DNA of 64,000 bases from Datnioides undecimradiatus (GCA_008933995.1 WARS01000010.1:10767001-10831000); one strand, 5' to 3'. Shown: positions 1 through 13,240, numbered from the stretch's first letter. Numbers and translations: made by a program. The notes: generated by a model not told the origin, from the sequence alone.

Positions 1-2090
1 ACTCAATTAAACAAAAAAAAAGTCCAGCACTATCACTGCCATTAAAGCTTTAGTGAATTATATTTCAAAACCTAAAACAGTCTGTAATTTAAATGCAGAT
101 AGGCGTGTACAGATACCAAAAAGGTTAATGCCAGCTCATTAAATATGTTTTATAACCTGTTTTGCATGTTTATAACTGTCTTCTCAACCCCAAGCGCTGT
201 GCCCGGGTGCCATATTCAGAGGAGCAACTTTATCAGCCGCATCGATTTCAGTGACAGGCTGATAATGCCTTTTAGTGTTGTTCTTGCCAAATGCAGCAAT
301 AAACGCAGAGAGCGAGAGCGCATGAGAGGGGTAGGGACATAAGGCTAAAGTAAATTGATCAGTCCAATGCAAGGAAGGACGGCGCTCTAATAACCTTATT
401 TTAGAATAAAGCTGAGGAAAATGATTTCCTTTCCGCCCGGTTCGGATCTCTCCGTGGTCTCTGTTTCAGTAGTTTCATTTCAATTCACAAGATTGTAATT
501 ACGACAAATCAGCAGGCCCACTACCTTTAAACACAGCATCATCACAGCTTTACAGTGTGTCCGGCTGTACCCTGCTCATGGCTTACCAAACGTGGTTAGC
601 GTTAGCTGTTCTGTCCTGTTTTTCACAGACTCTCTGTGTCTGTGGAATAACAAAGAGTCCATGCAAGAATATTTTGTGGGTGACTTGTTAGCCTCACATG
701 CAGCCACACACACCCTCACGAGATATGCACGCACATTTAGAAACATACATATGTACATGATGTGCAGTGTATGCAGGGATACGCCAACGCCAACCATTAT
801 TAGTTTGCCATGTGAGAGACACATCAAATACATATTTTTGTGTGCTGATAACCACAATGCTCTTTCAGTAAAAAAAACAAAATCTGATGTTGTTTGGGGC
901 GGAGGGAAAATTAAGTGCTGAGAAAGCCAGAAGCATTGCAGCCCTGACACACATCAACATTCTTATTTGATGAAAGCAGACATTGGTATTCACTCTTCAT
1001 TTGCCTTTAGAATAAAAAAGAAAAAAAGAAAAAACACAGCTATCCAGGAAAATATATATTATATGACAGGCGCACCATATTACCAAGTAAATGCTGACTG
1101 ATTATATTTAACATGCAGCACTAGCGCAAACGCAAATTGCTAACCTGATGTCAGATTGCTCCCAATGGAATTTAAGACGCAATCACCCGACAAATATGTA
1201 ACACTGTACGACCAGATGATAGTCTTATTTACTGGGCAGTGATGTGTACTCGTTCCCCCCTTGTGAATGTATTTGTTGACAGGATTTCATCAAACGAATG
1301 CTGCGCCGTGTTCCATACATAAAAGGCATCTGTTGTAACTCACAGTATTTTAGTTAAGTTCTCATTTGGTTCTTTATCTGCATGTCTGGTTGAAAATCTT
1401 TGAGTTTCCACAAAATCCAAATGTTTAGTGCAACTATTCGACACGTTTCAGTTTAATTCATCAGCCCTAACTCAAGGATTAAACTAGCAGTTAATGCTTA
1501 AATGGAGAACGACAAACAACAGCTTTCCCTTCACTGAAGTCCAACAGGAAAGGCAACGACGCAGCATTTACATACAGCGAAAAAAGATAAAAGATTTCAA
1601 GAACTGTTTGCATTCGGTTCAGCTGTCATAGTAACGTGTCATCTCGTCGTCAGTCACATGCTATCTGGAGACAGAGACTGAAACCAAGCAAACAATGCAA
1701 TAGGTCAGAGGTAAGCAACGCCGTATTATTTACTTCTTTGCAACATCCCATTCAGACAGCTTAGAAGAACAAAGAGCAGGGTTTATGCATAGCTTTATTT
1801 TACTTCATGCAGGGGCTGTTGGAAGAATTCAGTTTGTTTACCAGTCACTAATGAACCTATAAAAGCTGATAAATACACCATGTATTTAGATGCTTTCTAT
1901 ACTCTTTATTCCCACAGAAAATGTGGTAGGCGTATTGATGTTGTCAAAGTCAAGGTTTCAACAACATACAATGTATGAATACAGCTCCAACATACATTTC
2001 TCAGTTTAAGAGGAGCGTGGGAATGCAACATGACAAAAACTGAAAATTACATTTTTCTTAACAGCACAGTTAATAACAATAGTGGAACAA
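1..2090. other. Unassigned AT-rich non-coding stretch
   Basis: No exon, RNA gene or recognisable transposon was seen. Open frames here (for example 592-921 plus and 576-950 minus) overlap each other on opposite strands, have no recognisable domain and look like chance. A short A-rich run lies at about 1012-1034. Confidence 0.5.
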
Positions 2091-2099
2091 CAACTCTAC

Positions 2100-2710
2100 T
2101 TGTATGGCACCTTTAAAAATAGGTTATACATCTTTACTCAGAGGGCATAACAACAGCAAGCCAAACAGTCAGAACAAAGAAAATCAGGACACAACTCAAG
2201 TAAAGTTGAGATAAAGTTAAAAGTAGAAGACAAGGAGGCAGAATGCATCATTTCAATGCAAATCAACACTAAAAAGAATCAACACAATAAAACAGTGCTG
2301 TTGCTTAAAATAGAACTTAAGAAGTGATTTAAAAGAAGTCCTTGATTCTATGAGCATTATCTCCTCAGCCAGGTTGTTCCAAAGCTAAGGGGCTATTATG
2401 GGAAAATCATAGTTCCCCTTATACGGTATTTAAGCCTCGACTTTGAAACGACCAGCAGGACCTCACCTGCGAATCAGGGCCGCGAACCTTCATATGAGGT
2501 CTACGAGTAGCTTGGTGATCAATAACATCTGAAAATCAATTCCAAGTCGAACAGGGAGCCAATAGAGTAAAGACTAATGTCTAACATGATGTATTGCTCT
2601 GCTGTAGCATTGCAAACCATGTTCACTATTAGAGACTTATTCCTTAAACTACAGAGCCCTAGCTTTGCTCCCAAAAGATGTATTCCAGTTGAAAAACATC
2701 TAAGATAATT
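2100..2710. repeat. Degraded teleost interspersed repeat, family not assigned
   Basis: The middle part, about 2318-2570, follows a pattern that recurs in many fish genomes. A phrase like AAAAGAAGTCCTTGATTC is followed by CTCCTCAGCCAGGTTGTTCC, then after about 140 bases by AAAATCAATTCCAAG and AACAGGGAGCCAATAGAG. I recall this order from dispersed fish repeats but cannot name the class. The copy is diverged, and neither terminal repeats nor a target-site duplication could be made out, so the ends are approximate. The 67-codon minus-strand open frame at 2519-2722 lies inside it and is not a gene. Confidence 0.45.
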
Positions 2711-2758
2711 CTCAAACCCCAAGGTATCTGTAAAAATGTAGCGAGCTTATGTATGGTG

Positions 2759-2772
2759 TTTTTTTTTTTTTT
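2759..2772. repeat. T14 homopolymer
   Basis: Uninterrupted run of 14 T. It lies just downstream of the interspersed repeat but is not clearly its tail. Confidence 0.9.
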
Positions 2773-5079
2773 CTTTTGTGCGTGAATGAGTTTCCTTGGG
2801 ATTATATCTCTGATCATTAGCAAAACTCAGGCCATGCACCATTTCCTGCTCTCTTTTCATCCACTGCTCATATTTCAAAATGATTCTAATGTACTTTATC
2901 TGTAGAGGTGCATCTGCTTCTCTAAGGTCTGGTTTTGTGCTACATGAAAAAGGTCGTGGAATGAATGAGACCCCTCAGAAGAACTTCAAAGGTCGTAATG
3001 ATGTTGGGTTTTTCTTTTTTGTTTAGCTAGAATTAGAAGGTCTCTTGCTTTAAAAAGGCACAAATCTAAATCTGTCAAACCTCTACAGATAGCTCACTGT
3101 AGCCTAGCATCCGGAAAATCTACCTCTAAATACTCTGACACTGAATTAATGCTTACTTAAGATGCATCTCGGGATTACTCCTCACCATGGGCCAAGAAAG
3201 TCATATGAGCACATTCAAATCATAGACAGATTGATTGACACCCCATCAAGCCATGTCCTCACACCATATGCCAACTCATGTTGATAAGCTGCAGGCAATT
3301 CATCATAGTCAGAAGAGAACGCATCCCCAGCCTGCATGGTTTGTAAACTCTGCAATGCAGCTAAAATATGAGAGTAAGCTGTAAGCAGTTTGAGCCCAAA
3401 TCACAAACGAGTAAATTCCAAAATCGATTGGATGTTTGTTTAATTTAAAGCTGCTTCTCCACCGTTACTCTATGTCTCATCTGTTCAGCCAGCATTTGGG
3501 CTCATGCCAGAGAGCTGTGTTGATGTCAAATCAAATGCGATTATGGCCTCTAAATTTACCATCTGATTGGCCAGATCACTGAGCAGGAGCGCAAAGTCTT
3601 TACTAATTATATTAAAGCTCGGAAAATGGAAAGGGCAACTGTGATTCCAGTCTGCAATGCAGGAGATGTTTGCTACGATGAGCACAGTCCATTTGGATGT
3701 AGATTGCATTGATCTGCTCAATGAAATGAAGAAAAATATGAAATACTAATACTGAATGAAAACTAATATTGGAAAATGCTGTTGGACACAGGTTCATGTA
3801 GTAAAATAGATAAGGGTCGTTGCTTAATATCATATGGAATAATAATAATGCGCAAGGAAATGGAATTGGACAAGTCTGTGACTGTTGTCAAGAATCATAA
3901 TGGAAAAGGTAACAGATCTCAGACAGCTTGTCATATTTACCACAGCAGTAAGGAGCTGAAAGCAAGGCTGTACTCTCAAGAAAATATGGCAAGTGACAAG
4001 TGACAAATGCCTCTCTGGCTGAGAAGCATGTAATGCGTGGGTTGGTCTAGGTGGTCGGATGGGTCAACCAGATGTTCCGGTTTCTCTAATTCCTTCTTCA
4101 AGCCATGATCACAACTGTACTGAATTGCGCATGAATCGGAACAAAACCATAAAATTATAGCGCGGTGGAGAATGTCAGTTACGTTCCAGCCCTTGCCAAA
4201 TGAGTTTACACAACACCCATTACGCCTGATAAACGGAGCAGTGGTAGCGACTTATTGAACGTCAGTCAGCAAAGACTAGTGACTTTTAAAACGCAGCAAT
4301 GAGCATCGCGATGCCTACGGCGTCATAAGCATGCTGATGACAATGTGTAATCGCTCTCACTGTCAGCAGGGCCAGCATCAGATCAGAAAACTGTTTTATT
4401 TTTCAAAATGCTGGCTTGTAATGTGTTTGGAAGTCATCCAGCTTGTAGATTAGACAACGGTCAAATGTATCATTGTGGAGGGCAATTAGAAACAATTCAT
4501 TTTGTCATTTTAATTGAAGGGACTTGTTTACCAGCAGTAGACGGACTCAAACCTGTGTGTTCCAGCATGGTTTGAGTGTGAATTATCACCTCTCATGTGC
4601 CGCTGCAAGACTGGATTTTTTTTCTCTACACATCGCAGTTTAATGTACTCATTTTTGATGTTTGACCACTTGATCTCGCTTGCAAAATGAAGGATGCCGT
4701 CAAAATTTGCATTTAGTGTCTGCAATAAAAATGTCGGGCATTTCTTTTCCCTGAGAACATGCGTGTAGATTTATTGCTTTCCTTTTCAGGCATTTCACAG
4801 GGGCTACACTTTGTTATGACCTTAAAGGCCATTCCAGATGATAGATTTTGGTGGTAATAGCCATTTTAATATTACTGTTTGTTACTAAGAGCATCTGAGT
4901 CAGCAGGGCATAGCTTCAAAGGCTTAATGGGGCAAAATAAATTGCCACACCAAGGGAAAGATACAGCACTAATCACACCATTAACATTGAGCATCAGCCC
5001 AAAGTGGCCATGTTTGTTTGAAGTGTCGAGAAATGAACTTGGGTCAAATCAAATTAAGGGCATAGAGACCACATAAATA
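2773..5079. other. Non-coding stretch with no recognised feature
   Basis: Moderately AT-rich, apparently single-copy sequence. Short open frames on both strands (such as 3485-3721 minus and 3776-4003 plus) show no domain. No repeat, RNA gene or splice-bounded open frame was supported. Confidence 0.5.
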
Positions 5080-5089
5080 GGGGGGGGGG
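5080..5089. repeat. G10 homopolymer
   Basis: Run of ten G in otherwise AT-rich sequence. It is a single tract, so it does not make an intramolecular quadruplex motif by itself. Confidence 0.9.
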
Positions 5090-8000
5090 TGTGAGCCGCA
5101 CTCATTTTTGTACATAGAACCTCATCTCCATTTGATTTAAAAATGGGATTTTGTGCATGTCCTTCACCAAATTTCATTCCATTCAGCTGTCTATTCGTTC
5201 ACTATTATAGGAACTGAGCTGTAAAGCGTTAAGTATAGTTGTAATTACTTGGAGCCTTTGTTTTATGACTCTCTGGCCAAATAGTCAGCCTTGTCATAGA
5301 GGAATCTATTGCAGATTCACTTAGGCTTATAGTGCCATTAGGTTTTATGTGAAGACATTTTCAAGCTCCATTTGGAGCTTTTGTATATATCAATTACTTT
5401 TATATTCAGACAAATCCTACAGAACTACAGTATTGCATTCAACAAGTATAATTTCCCAACATGTGTTATACAAATGAATTTCATTCAAACAATGCATGAG
5501 TTTTTGAGCACAAACCATGTCTGATTATGATGACGGTCATATGTAGGCAACTCGAGGACTGCACGGTTTGAGACGCTGTGTTGCCGAATGTCAACAGAGT
5601 TTTAAGTTTTCCTTTACAGATCCCCGCGGGCACATTTGTTCTCAGCATTTTACCCGATATAGGAATAATGAGCAGCCATTGCTCTTGCTGTGAGGCAATG
5701 GTGTTAACCATTGGGCCCCTATGCGCAGTAGCTCATTGTAAACGGGCGTATTACAGTGGCTTCGCTCTCCATAACAAATCAAATATATACCACCGTATTT
5801 TTCATTTTTGGAAAAAAAGTACTTTATCAACAGAAATACGACTTCAGAAAGACCTTGGATCTTGTCGAGCCACTTTTTGATAATTTGTTTCTCTGGGAGA
5901 AACGGCCACAGTGAATCCTTCACATTGTCTTCGTACAAGGCTCAAATCTGCAAAACATAATGGGTCTTACAATTTTGTTTAAGCAAAAGGGACCATAGGG
6001 TTTCTTGGAGTTTGAACATGATGATTGTTGACCTTGTGCTTAAGAATGAATGTTGGGAAAGTTGAAAATAACATTGAGAAACCTCTAGAAGACGCAGTTT
6101 GCTGCATAGATTGAACAAAACGCAAAGGTATTAAATCTCAATCCTGTAGTATAATATCAAGTATATACACAGAGCTTTGCTTGTACTCAGGAGACTCCAT
6201 GCTCAATTTTAAACTGTTACTCATAACTGAGATTTTGGTTGACAGCTTAATAAATGATCATTGATGTGAACCTTAATCCAATACCCAAAAGCAGTTTCAA
6301 AAGACATGAACACAAAGCAGCAATAACAAATGACTTTTATTAGATTTTTGAACCTGTGCTGTAACTTCCCGAAACTTTCAGTCAGGAATTTACCTGCCAC
6401 ACATGTCAGCTGCACCTTTCAGCTCAAGAAGAATCTAGTTTTTCATTTGTTTGACTGACAATATCCACGTTTTGGATGATGCATGTTAAAGGTATTTATC
6501 AAGGCAAGGACTATCAAGCACATAGTTGAGATTAGGAGGCAAGATATAAAGTCCCATATCGAGTGTGTTCGTGTCTGCACCCGTTCATTCACCCTTGCAT
6601 CTTTTTCGTGACTTTTCACTGCACCACAAGAATCTAAAGCTACTTCCTGAGTTAAATGTTGCCATTAAACATAAATCCCTGCTGCCACTTAGCTGCATAT
6701 GGAGGCAATTCGTCAGAGACCACGTTGAATTAGCAGCGCTAGTTGTATCACGGTATCTGAAAATGCATTAAACATCACAGAGCTTTGTCGTGTGACTGTG
6801 GCAGAAGCAGCGGGGCACTTTGGGATCTCCCACGGGCTAATTGATCTTAAAGATCTCTAGCATCTAATGGGACAAGCCTCATCCTATTTCCTGTGCGCCA
6901 GATCTGCCTCTTTCTCCTTTTTTCTAGAGTTGTGATGTACAAACATCCCAACTGTCCTTGATTGACTGACAGAGGAAGAACAACCCCTTCATGGTAGTGA
7001 AAGTAAGGGCAACATGAATGCATAATGCATTTTTTCACTCTGTTGTTGCTTTGGGTATTCAAATTGTGTTTGCAGGGAAGAGGAAACCAAATCAGGGCTG
7101 TGCATAAACTCCCTTTGATTGACTGTTGATGAATTCTTCAGAGATCACTGGAGGTAAAGTACTGTATAATGGAGAGGTTTGATATTGACAGCTATCCAGT
7201 AAAATTCATTCCTGAATCCGGAATTTCCTCCAGGTGGATAAACAAGGATTTCCACTTAGTGCCGTGCTAATTAAATATATAAAAGTCGTAACAACATTGG
7301 CTTTCTTTCGTAGCAATACACGCGCCATACTGCCTGTCTGTTCCGGCTCCTCTCTCCCTCTAAATATGGCTTGATCTGTGCTTTACAATGAAATATTCAT
7401 TACTCTGTGGTATTTCCACGTCTGATTTACCCTGCATTTTCACTGAAATCTGAATCTTAATACCCGTGTCGGGAATTTATTGGTTTTACATTTAAAACAC
7501 ACTGTGGGGCTTACTCCCTTGAGTGGAATTCTATTTTGTGATTTATGAAGATAAGAAATGAACACAGAGAAACTGATTTCCAGCATCTGGAATTCTTTGG
7601 AGTGACATTTCATTTGGGAGTGGAGCAGACTAAAAGCACAGCTCTGTTTTGACTGTTTCGGTTGAGTGATGATGGAGTGTTGGAAAATACAGGAGTCTGA
7701 CAGTTGCATTTTTATTGTCGACACACAGAGCGGCCCTGAAATTACAAAATATTGTCAAAAATACTGTAAAACAAAGTGCATATGCCAGTTTCTACACCTG
7801 TTTAGAAGGACCGACTATGATTGTCCATGAAAACTGCACATTGTTGTTTCGTAGCCAAGAAGAACAACTCTTTTACTGTTGGCTTGGCAACAATGTCAGC
7901 TCAACCAGAATGAATGAAATGAATGACTCACTGGCATTTTAGTTGTACTCTATTAAAATGTGCTCAGAAACACATTACATAACATGACAGTCATTGTTCT

Positions 8001-8174
8001 TGCATCAAGCTTTCGTGCAGTTTGGACTAAACTTGCTTGTTGTTCCCATATAGGCGTGAGAAAACTGCTAAATGCCCAATGATTGTCACTTTATCCATCA
8101 AAGTATCGGGCCCACGTTTGTTTAGACCTGCGTGGCGACATATATCGGCCCTGTCAACATAGCTCTATGTAGAT
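5090..8174. other. Non-coding stretch with no recognised feature
   Basis: About 3 kb with no exon-like open frame, RNA gene or transposon recognised. The overlapping opposite-strand frames at 5578-5880 and 5642-5938 share the same DNA and neither resembles a known protein. Confidence 0.5.
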
Positions 8175-8282
8175 TCTGTGCAGAAATACATGAACCTGTT
8201 CTTTCATAAAGATAATGCCACTCACTCCCACGCAACATTGAGGGGGTCTCAGTGGCTGAACCATTTTCTCAAATTAACTTAA
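8175..8282 (+). other. Short open frame with a transposase-like DNAxxH motif (weak)
   Basis: The plus frame reads ...FFHKDNATHSHATLRGSQWL... and ends at TAA. The D-N-A-x-x-H order recalls the block around the second catalytic aspartate of Tc1/mariner DDE transposases. This is one short motif match in one frame, so chance is quite possible. The neighbouring Tc1-like fragment at 8385-8615 is on the opposite strand, so the two cannot be one intact gene without an inversion. Confidence 0.15.
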
Positions 8283-8384
8283 CAGCAATGCAAAGGTCAG
8301 CCTTGTTCATTCTTTAATGTGATCTGGCAAACAAATATCCATAAAAAAGCAAATAGGTCATTATGAGGAGCAATGTAAATAAAA

Positions 8385-8615
8385 CTACACCACCTTAATA
8401 GCATCTGCATGACTCACCCAAATATTTCTTTGTGGAAACACCTTTCTGTATTTTTTTACAGCAACGTGTCTTTGTGAATAGAATTCTATTAAGTTTGCAA
8501 CATTTTCATTTTCTTCAGGTCCATCCAAAGCCTTCCATATTCTTTCATATCCCTCTCCTGAGTGGTACAACAGTTAGACGTTGCAGCTCCTTCGGTATCT
8601 CTTTGCCGCGGCCAT
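8385..8615 (-). pseudogene. Tc1/mariner-like transposase N-terminal fragment, frameshifted
   Basis: Read on the minus strand, the first part gives GRGKEIPKELQRLTVV. After a one-base frame change near 8570 it gives YHSGEGYERIWKALDGP. Together this follows the start of fish Tc1-family transposases, where an RGKE-like opening is followed by a helix and then by an H-x-SGEGY-x-x-I-x-KAL-x-x-P helix-turn-helix that binds the terminal inverted repeats. The frame then runs on with weak resemblance to a stop near 8385. The DDE catalytic core is missing on this strand and the frameshift breaks the product, so this is an inactive fossil. The family assignment is from recalled pattern only. No terminal inverted repeats or TA target duplications were found. 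Confidence 0.42.
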
Positions 8616-8649
8616 TGGTTCTCCAAGTAGGAGGCAACTGAAAACGTGT

Positions 8650-8663
8650 GTTCCCGTAGCAAC
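8650..8663 (+). promoter_or_regulatory. Possible RFX (X-box) site, imperfect
   Basis: GTTCCCGTAGCAAC agrees with the palindromic RFX consensus at about 11 of 14 positions and has an intact right half-site (RGYAAC). It lies just past the Tc1 fossil. A single motif in non-coding DNA is weak evidence. Confidence 0.15.
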
Positions 8664-11600
8664 AGCTGACTTTTATCTGGTTTAAATTGGAATCACTTTC
8701 ATTAGCAGTTGTATACTATTTGCCTACAGGGATGATATTAATGTGATTGCTTAACTCTGAACACAGATATGAAAGAGGGTGCACACTTGGGCAATCGGGG
8801 TGTTCCCTTCTTAGTTATATAGATGATCCTGGTTATTATCTATTTGTTATCTTCTAAATTGTTGCTTGTTATAAATTCACATTTGAATCGCATTCTCCAA
8901 AACCCGCATTTCAATATAAGGGTGTGTAGACTTGTTTTATCCTCTGAACATGCACTTGGACGTATTTGCAATATCAAGGAAAGGGTGGAAAGCAAAAAAA
9001 CAGGCAAGCATAAAAGAATACGAAGCAGCTTCAATCTGTGCAACGTCATCAACACGCCCACTCACTCGCTGCGAATTCTCTGAACAATGACCCGCTTTAT
9101 TCACACGTGGGCTCAGTCGAACATTACACATACTCAGTATGAGAGAGCTGGCAGGGTAAAGTCTGGTTAATGTCTAGATGAGTTCAGGGTTTCAGTGCAT
9201 GTGTGAAAGGCACGGTTTGCAAAAAATAATAACAATAATAATTAAAAAAAAATCAATGTTTCAATTATTTGGAAACAGTTCAGATTTAAAAGATCAGATG
9301 AGCAGCAGAACAAACACAGCTGTGTTTTATATTAAGCAGGAGCGGAAAAGCTGTAATTTCAATCTGTTTTAATCAGTCTGTTATTGTTCAGGAGCATTCT
9401 CAAAGAGAGACCTATTTTTATTTAATATAGGCCATTTATTTTATATTCCCTTTCATTTAAATGTTGACATGTTGTGCAGCTGTGTATTTGCAAACTAGGA
9501 AGGAAACGCTGCCTTTACGTTTTAATTTTGATCACAGTCTATTTTAAAAAAAACAGTACTTATGTAAACTCACACGTGGCTTTGACTCCATATCGTTTGG
9601 CTAAACCAGTTGCCACCAGGAATAAAATTTGCATAATAGAAAGACTACTTTGGAAACTAACTTCTAGGTAAATAGTATTGCACTGGATTTCCTTCACAGT
9701 GTGCCGAAGCGCCCTCATCTTGTCATATTGGGAAGTTTGTGAAGCTGGGGTCACTTCGGTCACTGTAGTTGTGCAATTTTGCCCCTAAATTTTGAAGAAC
9801 TGTGACGTGCCTCAGAGCACGACGGGTCAGTTCAGAATCACAACATACAGGGGCCCTCGACATTCAATAACCATGATGTACAGATGCCCTGAGATCACAA
9901 TAATGATCAGCATAAGAAAACACACACAAACCGACAAAACAAATGAAGAAAACGTCTTACCAATTCCCCAATCCAACCAATTCTCGCACTTTGCAGCTTT
10001 TTTTTTTGTGCTGACAAATCTGTGAAGATGCTCTCTTAATCTGCTTGTTTATTTGTTTAGTTATTTATTTATTTGTAACTATTTTCACACGGTTTCATCG
10101 ACGGCAGCACCTCGAGCTCTCGTGGTCGCCATGATGACGACCTTCTCCACACCTCCTGCTGCGACTGACCTCTCTCATTTGTGTCGGCTGAGACCACATG
10201 AGGAGAACACTACATACGCTCACGTTCTTGCTTCCACGGTCATTATTGTTACTCACTTTGCTTCCCTGAAACAAACTGCTTCTATAGTCAGTTGTGCTTG
10301 GTTTGGTTATCGCTCCTCGTGCTCCGCAAAGCATTAAGATCGGAACGTTCATTTTTCTTGGTGGGGTTATTTTCGTGCCAAGAATACAGTGTTATTTTTC
10401 TCAACTGTCCAAATACACTGAAGTAAGCACGTACATCCAGCAGTTCAGACTAAATGGCCCCCAACAGGTTCTCTTAAAATGTGCCCTAAAAAATGATTTA
10501 GTTCAAATTTAAAGTCATTGACTTGTGAGTAGGATTTTTATTTTACTTTGTGAGTATGCAGTCAGTATGTCTGATCCTGATAACGTGAACTCCCCATGCC
10601 ATTGCAAACAAACTTGGCATGAGCAAACACCTTGAGTCTGTTTGTCAGATTGAGTACAGCCCCACCTCCCGTCAAAAAAAACAAAAAAACAAAACATAAA
10701 GAAATAAAGAAATAAAAAATACCGAATCAATGGCTCACACAGGGAGGGGAAACTCATGCAGCTCGGGGATCAAGATGTTGCCGAGGCAGCTCAAGCCCTC
10801 AGAGGTAACGAATGACACCATAGTCACTTCCTTACATGTTAATTAGTGCATGAAATTTCACGCAGCACAATAACCAGAAGCCACGCAAGTGTTAGATTGC
10901 TTTGTTGTTGCATCAGTATGATGCAGGGGTTGCTCTGTATCTCTCTCTGTGTGGTGTTTATTCATTAATTTATGTAGTAGTTTCTCTGATCCCATTTCAG
11001 AGAGAATACAGAGGCCTTGTCCTGTTTGTGGACATGGATCTAAGTCACTTTTAAACACAGGTGCCTTGGTCATATTGTACTTTTTTTTTTTTATATATAC
11101 TTCTGTCTCTGTGTGTACGTGTACAGCCGGTGGGTCTGAGAAATCCCTTTCTAAAGTGCGCGATGTCTAAGCCGTGCTATGATTTGTGATAATTGGAGGC
11201 TTAGTGATTTTTATCCTCTGTAAAACTGCAGATTGCGTAATCTGTGATGTACATTTTCTTGGGAGAGATTTAGTGGATACAGAGGTGCCCTGAGAATACT
11301 ATTACCATGCAGATACAATTATCTGGACCATAATTCCAATGTAATTTGTTTTCACATTTTCCGTCTTGTAGACATGTAAATTTTATGTTCCCCTTGTCAT
11401 GTAAAGTGCCGCAACATAACCAGCACAAGGCCCTGAATACATTATTATTGGCAAGGAGGGTTTTTTTTACACAGCCGCTTTCAGTCTGCAGCGTGGGGAA
11501 AGGCGTCGTGGCAAATGCAGAGCTTTTGTGGTGATTTGTTGTTTTGGAGGTGCTCCAGTAATACTTATCCTCCCTGAATTTAAACTTAAGTAAGAATCCA

Positions 11601-12221
11601 CAAATTGCAAGTGAAATATTAACTCGGGATAATTCGGTGTAACTGGCTCATGGAGATGTTCTGAACAGCAGCTGGTGATTGGGTCTTTCTAAGGAAAAAA
11701 AATTGCTCTGATGGACAGAAAGTGATGCGTGGGCGGTTAGCATGAGCTAAACACATGAATAAAGCCCATACAAAAAAAAACCCCATCTCAGAGCAGTGTT
11801 GCTGGTATTAAAACACCAGTAACATCAAAGACGAAATTAAACTCAGAGGTTGTACTTTGCACAACAAAGTTGCCTCTGAAAATGAATCCTCCACACAAAC
11901 GGCGAGGAAAATTGATTACATTGTTTAGATGGGAGACAGGCTCAATTTTAGGCTTGTGTGACAAAATGTAAATGAAAAACAAGTATAAGAGCAGCTATCA
12001 GACAAGGATGCATGGTGACCTTTTGATGGGAGGATGTGAAGGCTAAAGAGACTTAATCAAATGGAACCCTCCCTGCCACAGCGTGCTTTGACAGGTGCTG
12101 TGCATGAGCAGTGAACCAAACTATGAAACCTACTAAATGATTAATAATAGCCTGTAGCTTTATGTGTGATGAGACTAGAGGGAATGGTTATTGGCAATTT
12201 CTCTCCTGTCTATTTCTCTTC
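8664..12221. other. Non-coding stretch with scattered low-complexity tracts
   Basis: No gene, RNA or named transposon. It contains an AAT-rich stretch at about 9223-9252, an A-rich tract at about 10673-10717 and a T12 run at 11081-11092. A somewhat GC-richer patch at 10090-10230 has open frames on both strands but no recognisable protein. Confidence 0.5.
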
Positions 12222-12237
12222 CACACACACACACACA
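12222..12237. repeat. (CA)8 microsatellite
   Basis: Perfect CA dinucleotide run, followed by imperfect CA-rich sequence to about 12264. Confidence 0.9.
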
Positions 12238-12344
12238 TGCATATATGCACGCACACGCAAACACAAAGACCTTTGGACTCCCACAACTTGCACCACCTGC
12301 AGTGTGTGAGCTCGTATTTGTTGCCAATGGCCAAGCCAGCAAGT

Positions 12345-12382
12345 CCCCCTCCCCACCCCCCTCGTCCCCCACCCCCACCCCC
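12345..12382 (-). repeat. C-rich block; G-quadruplex motif on the minus strand
   Basis: Six runs of four to six C lie at 12345-12349, 12351-12354, 12356-12361, 12366-12370, 12372-12376 and 12378-12382, with spacers of one to four bases. Read on the minus strand, this more than satisfies the G3+N1-7 rule for an intramolecular quadruplex, and the plus strand could form an i-motif. It lies between two CA/GT microsatellites. Confidence 0.85.
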
Positions 12383-12386
12383 TCCG

Positions 12387-12853
12387 CAATGCAAACTCAA
12401 AGCGCTCCTGGCCACACAGCACATCTGCTCATCCTACCCCTGAGAATCATCTATTGCTCATGTGCAATTAGGGATCAGAGATCTCAGATCAGAATGCCAC
12501 GTCAATAAACCCCGATGTTTTGATCAGCAGAGAGAGAAAGTAGTCAGAGGTGCGAGTGGGTGGGTGCGTTAAAGAGGTGCGCGCGTTTTTGCTGTTGAAA
12601 ATATACCTCACAATAAATTCCCGATGATGCCCGCCTGTATAATTTTTCAGCTCTGAACCGAAATGTGAGTGCGACTCTGTCGAGCATAAACTTGCTTGCT
12701 TGTGCAACACAATTCATCCCCTTGCCATGCAGCACAACATCCCTGCATCCATCACATTCTATAATGCACACAAGGTCATTCAGTAATGAAGGAATCTTTT
12801 AACTGCTAAAATTTTGTGGACTGCAGGAGCTCAGGCCTATAAAGTTTGCTCGT

Positions 12854-12855
<2 letters not shown>
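12387..12855. other. Non-coding spacer between low-complexity blocks
   Basis: No feature supported. Open frames over this part owe their length to the neighbouring low-complexity sequence. Confidence 0.5.

Positions 12856-12886
<31 letters not shown>
12856..12886. repeat. (GT)15 microsatellite
   Basis: Perfect GT run of about 31 bases. Imperfect GT-rich sequence continues to about 12925. Confidence 0.95.
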
Positions 12887-12887
<1 letters not shown>

Positions 12888-13180
12888 ACATTCAATATGG
12901 TGTGTGCATATGTGTTTTTGTGTGCTTGGTTGTACCTTTTATGCTGCCAAAGAAGGAGCATTTTCATTCTGCTCAGAGAGCAAAAAGCCTGAGGGAAATC
13001 AAAGTAAGCATTTCCCCCATTCTAAAGCACCACCTTTAATAGGTACAACGCCACCCAAGCATTCAGCTCTGTCCTTTGGACTGTGAACACATATCATGGC
13101 GAAAACTGCCAATCGGTTCCAAAATGGTATTTCGTTAAATTTCTTTTATTCATCCTACTAGGTCTGCACAGATATAATAT

Positions 13181-13240
13181 AAAAAAAGCAAAAAAGCAAA
13201 AAAGCAAAAAATAAAATAAAGCAAAAAATAAAAATAAAAC
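13181..13240. repeat. A-rich tandem array, unit about GCAAAAAA
   Basis: Three near-identical GCAAAAAA units grade into AAAAT/AAAATA units. This looks like a slipped poly-A tract rather than a functional array. Confidence 0.85.

Noticed and set aside
576..950. Overlapping 124- and 109-codon frames on opposite strands
   Set aside because: They share the same DNA, have no domain, and the minus frame does not show coding-like composition.
12162..12508. Five overlapping frames with histidine/threonine or proline/glycine strings
   Set aside because: They are translations of the CA microsatellite and the C-rich block.
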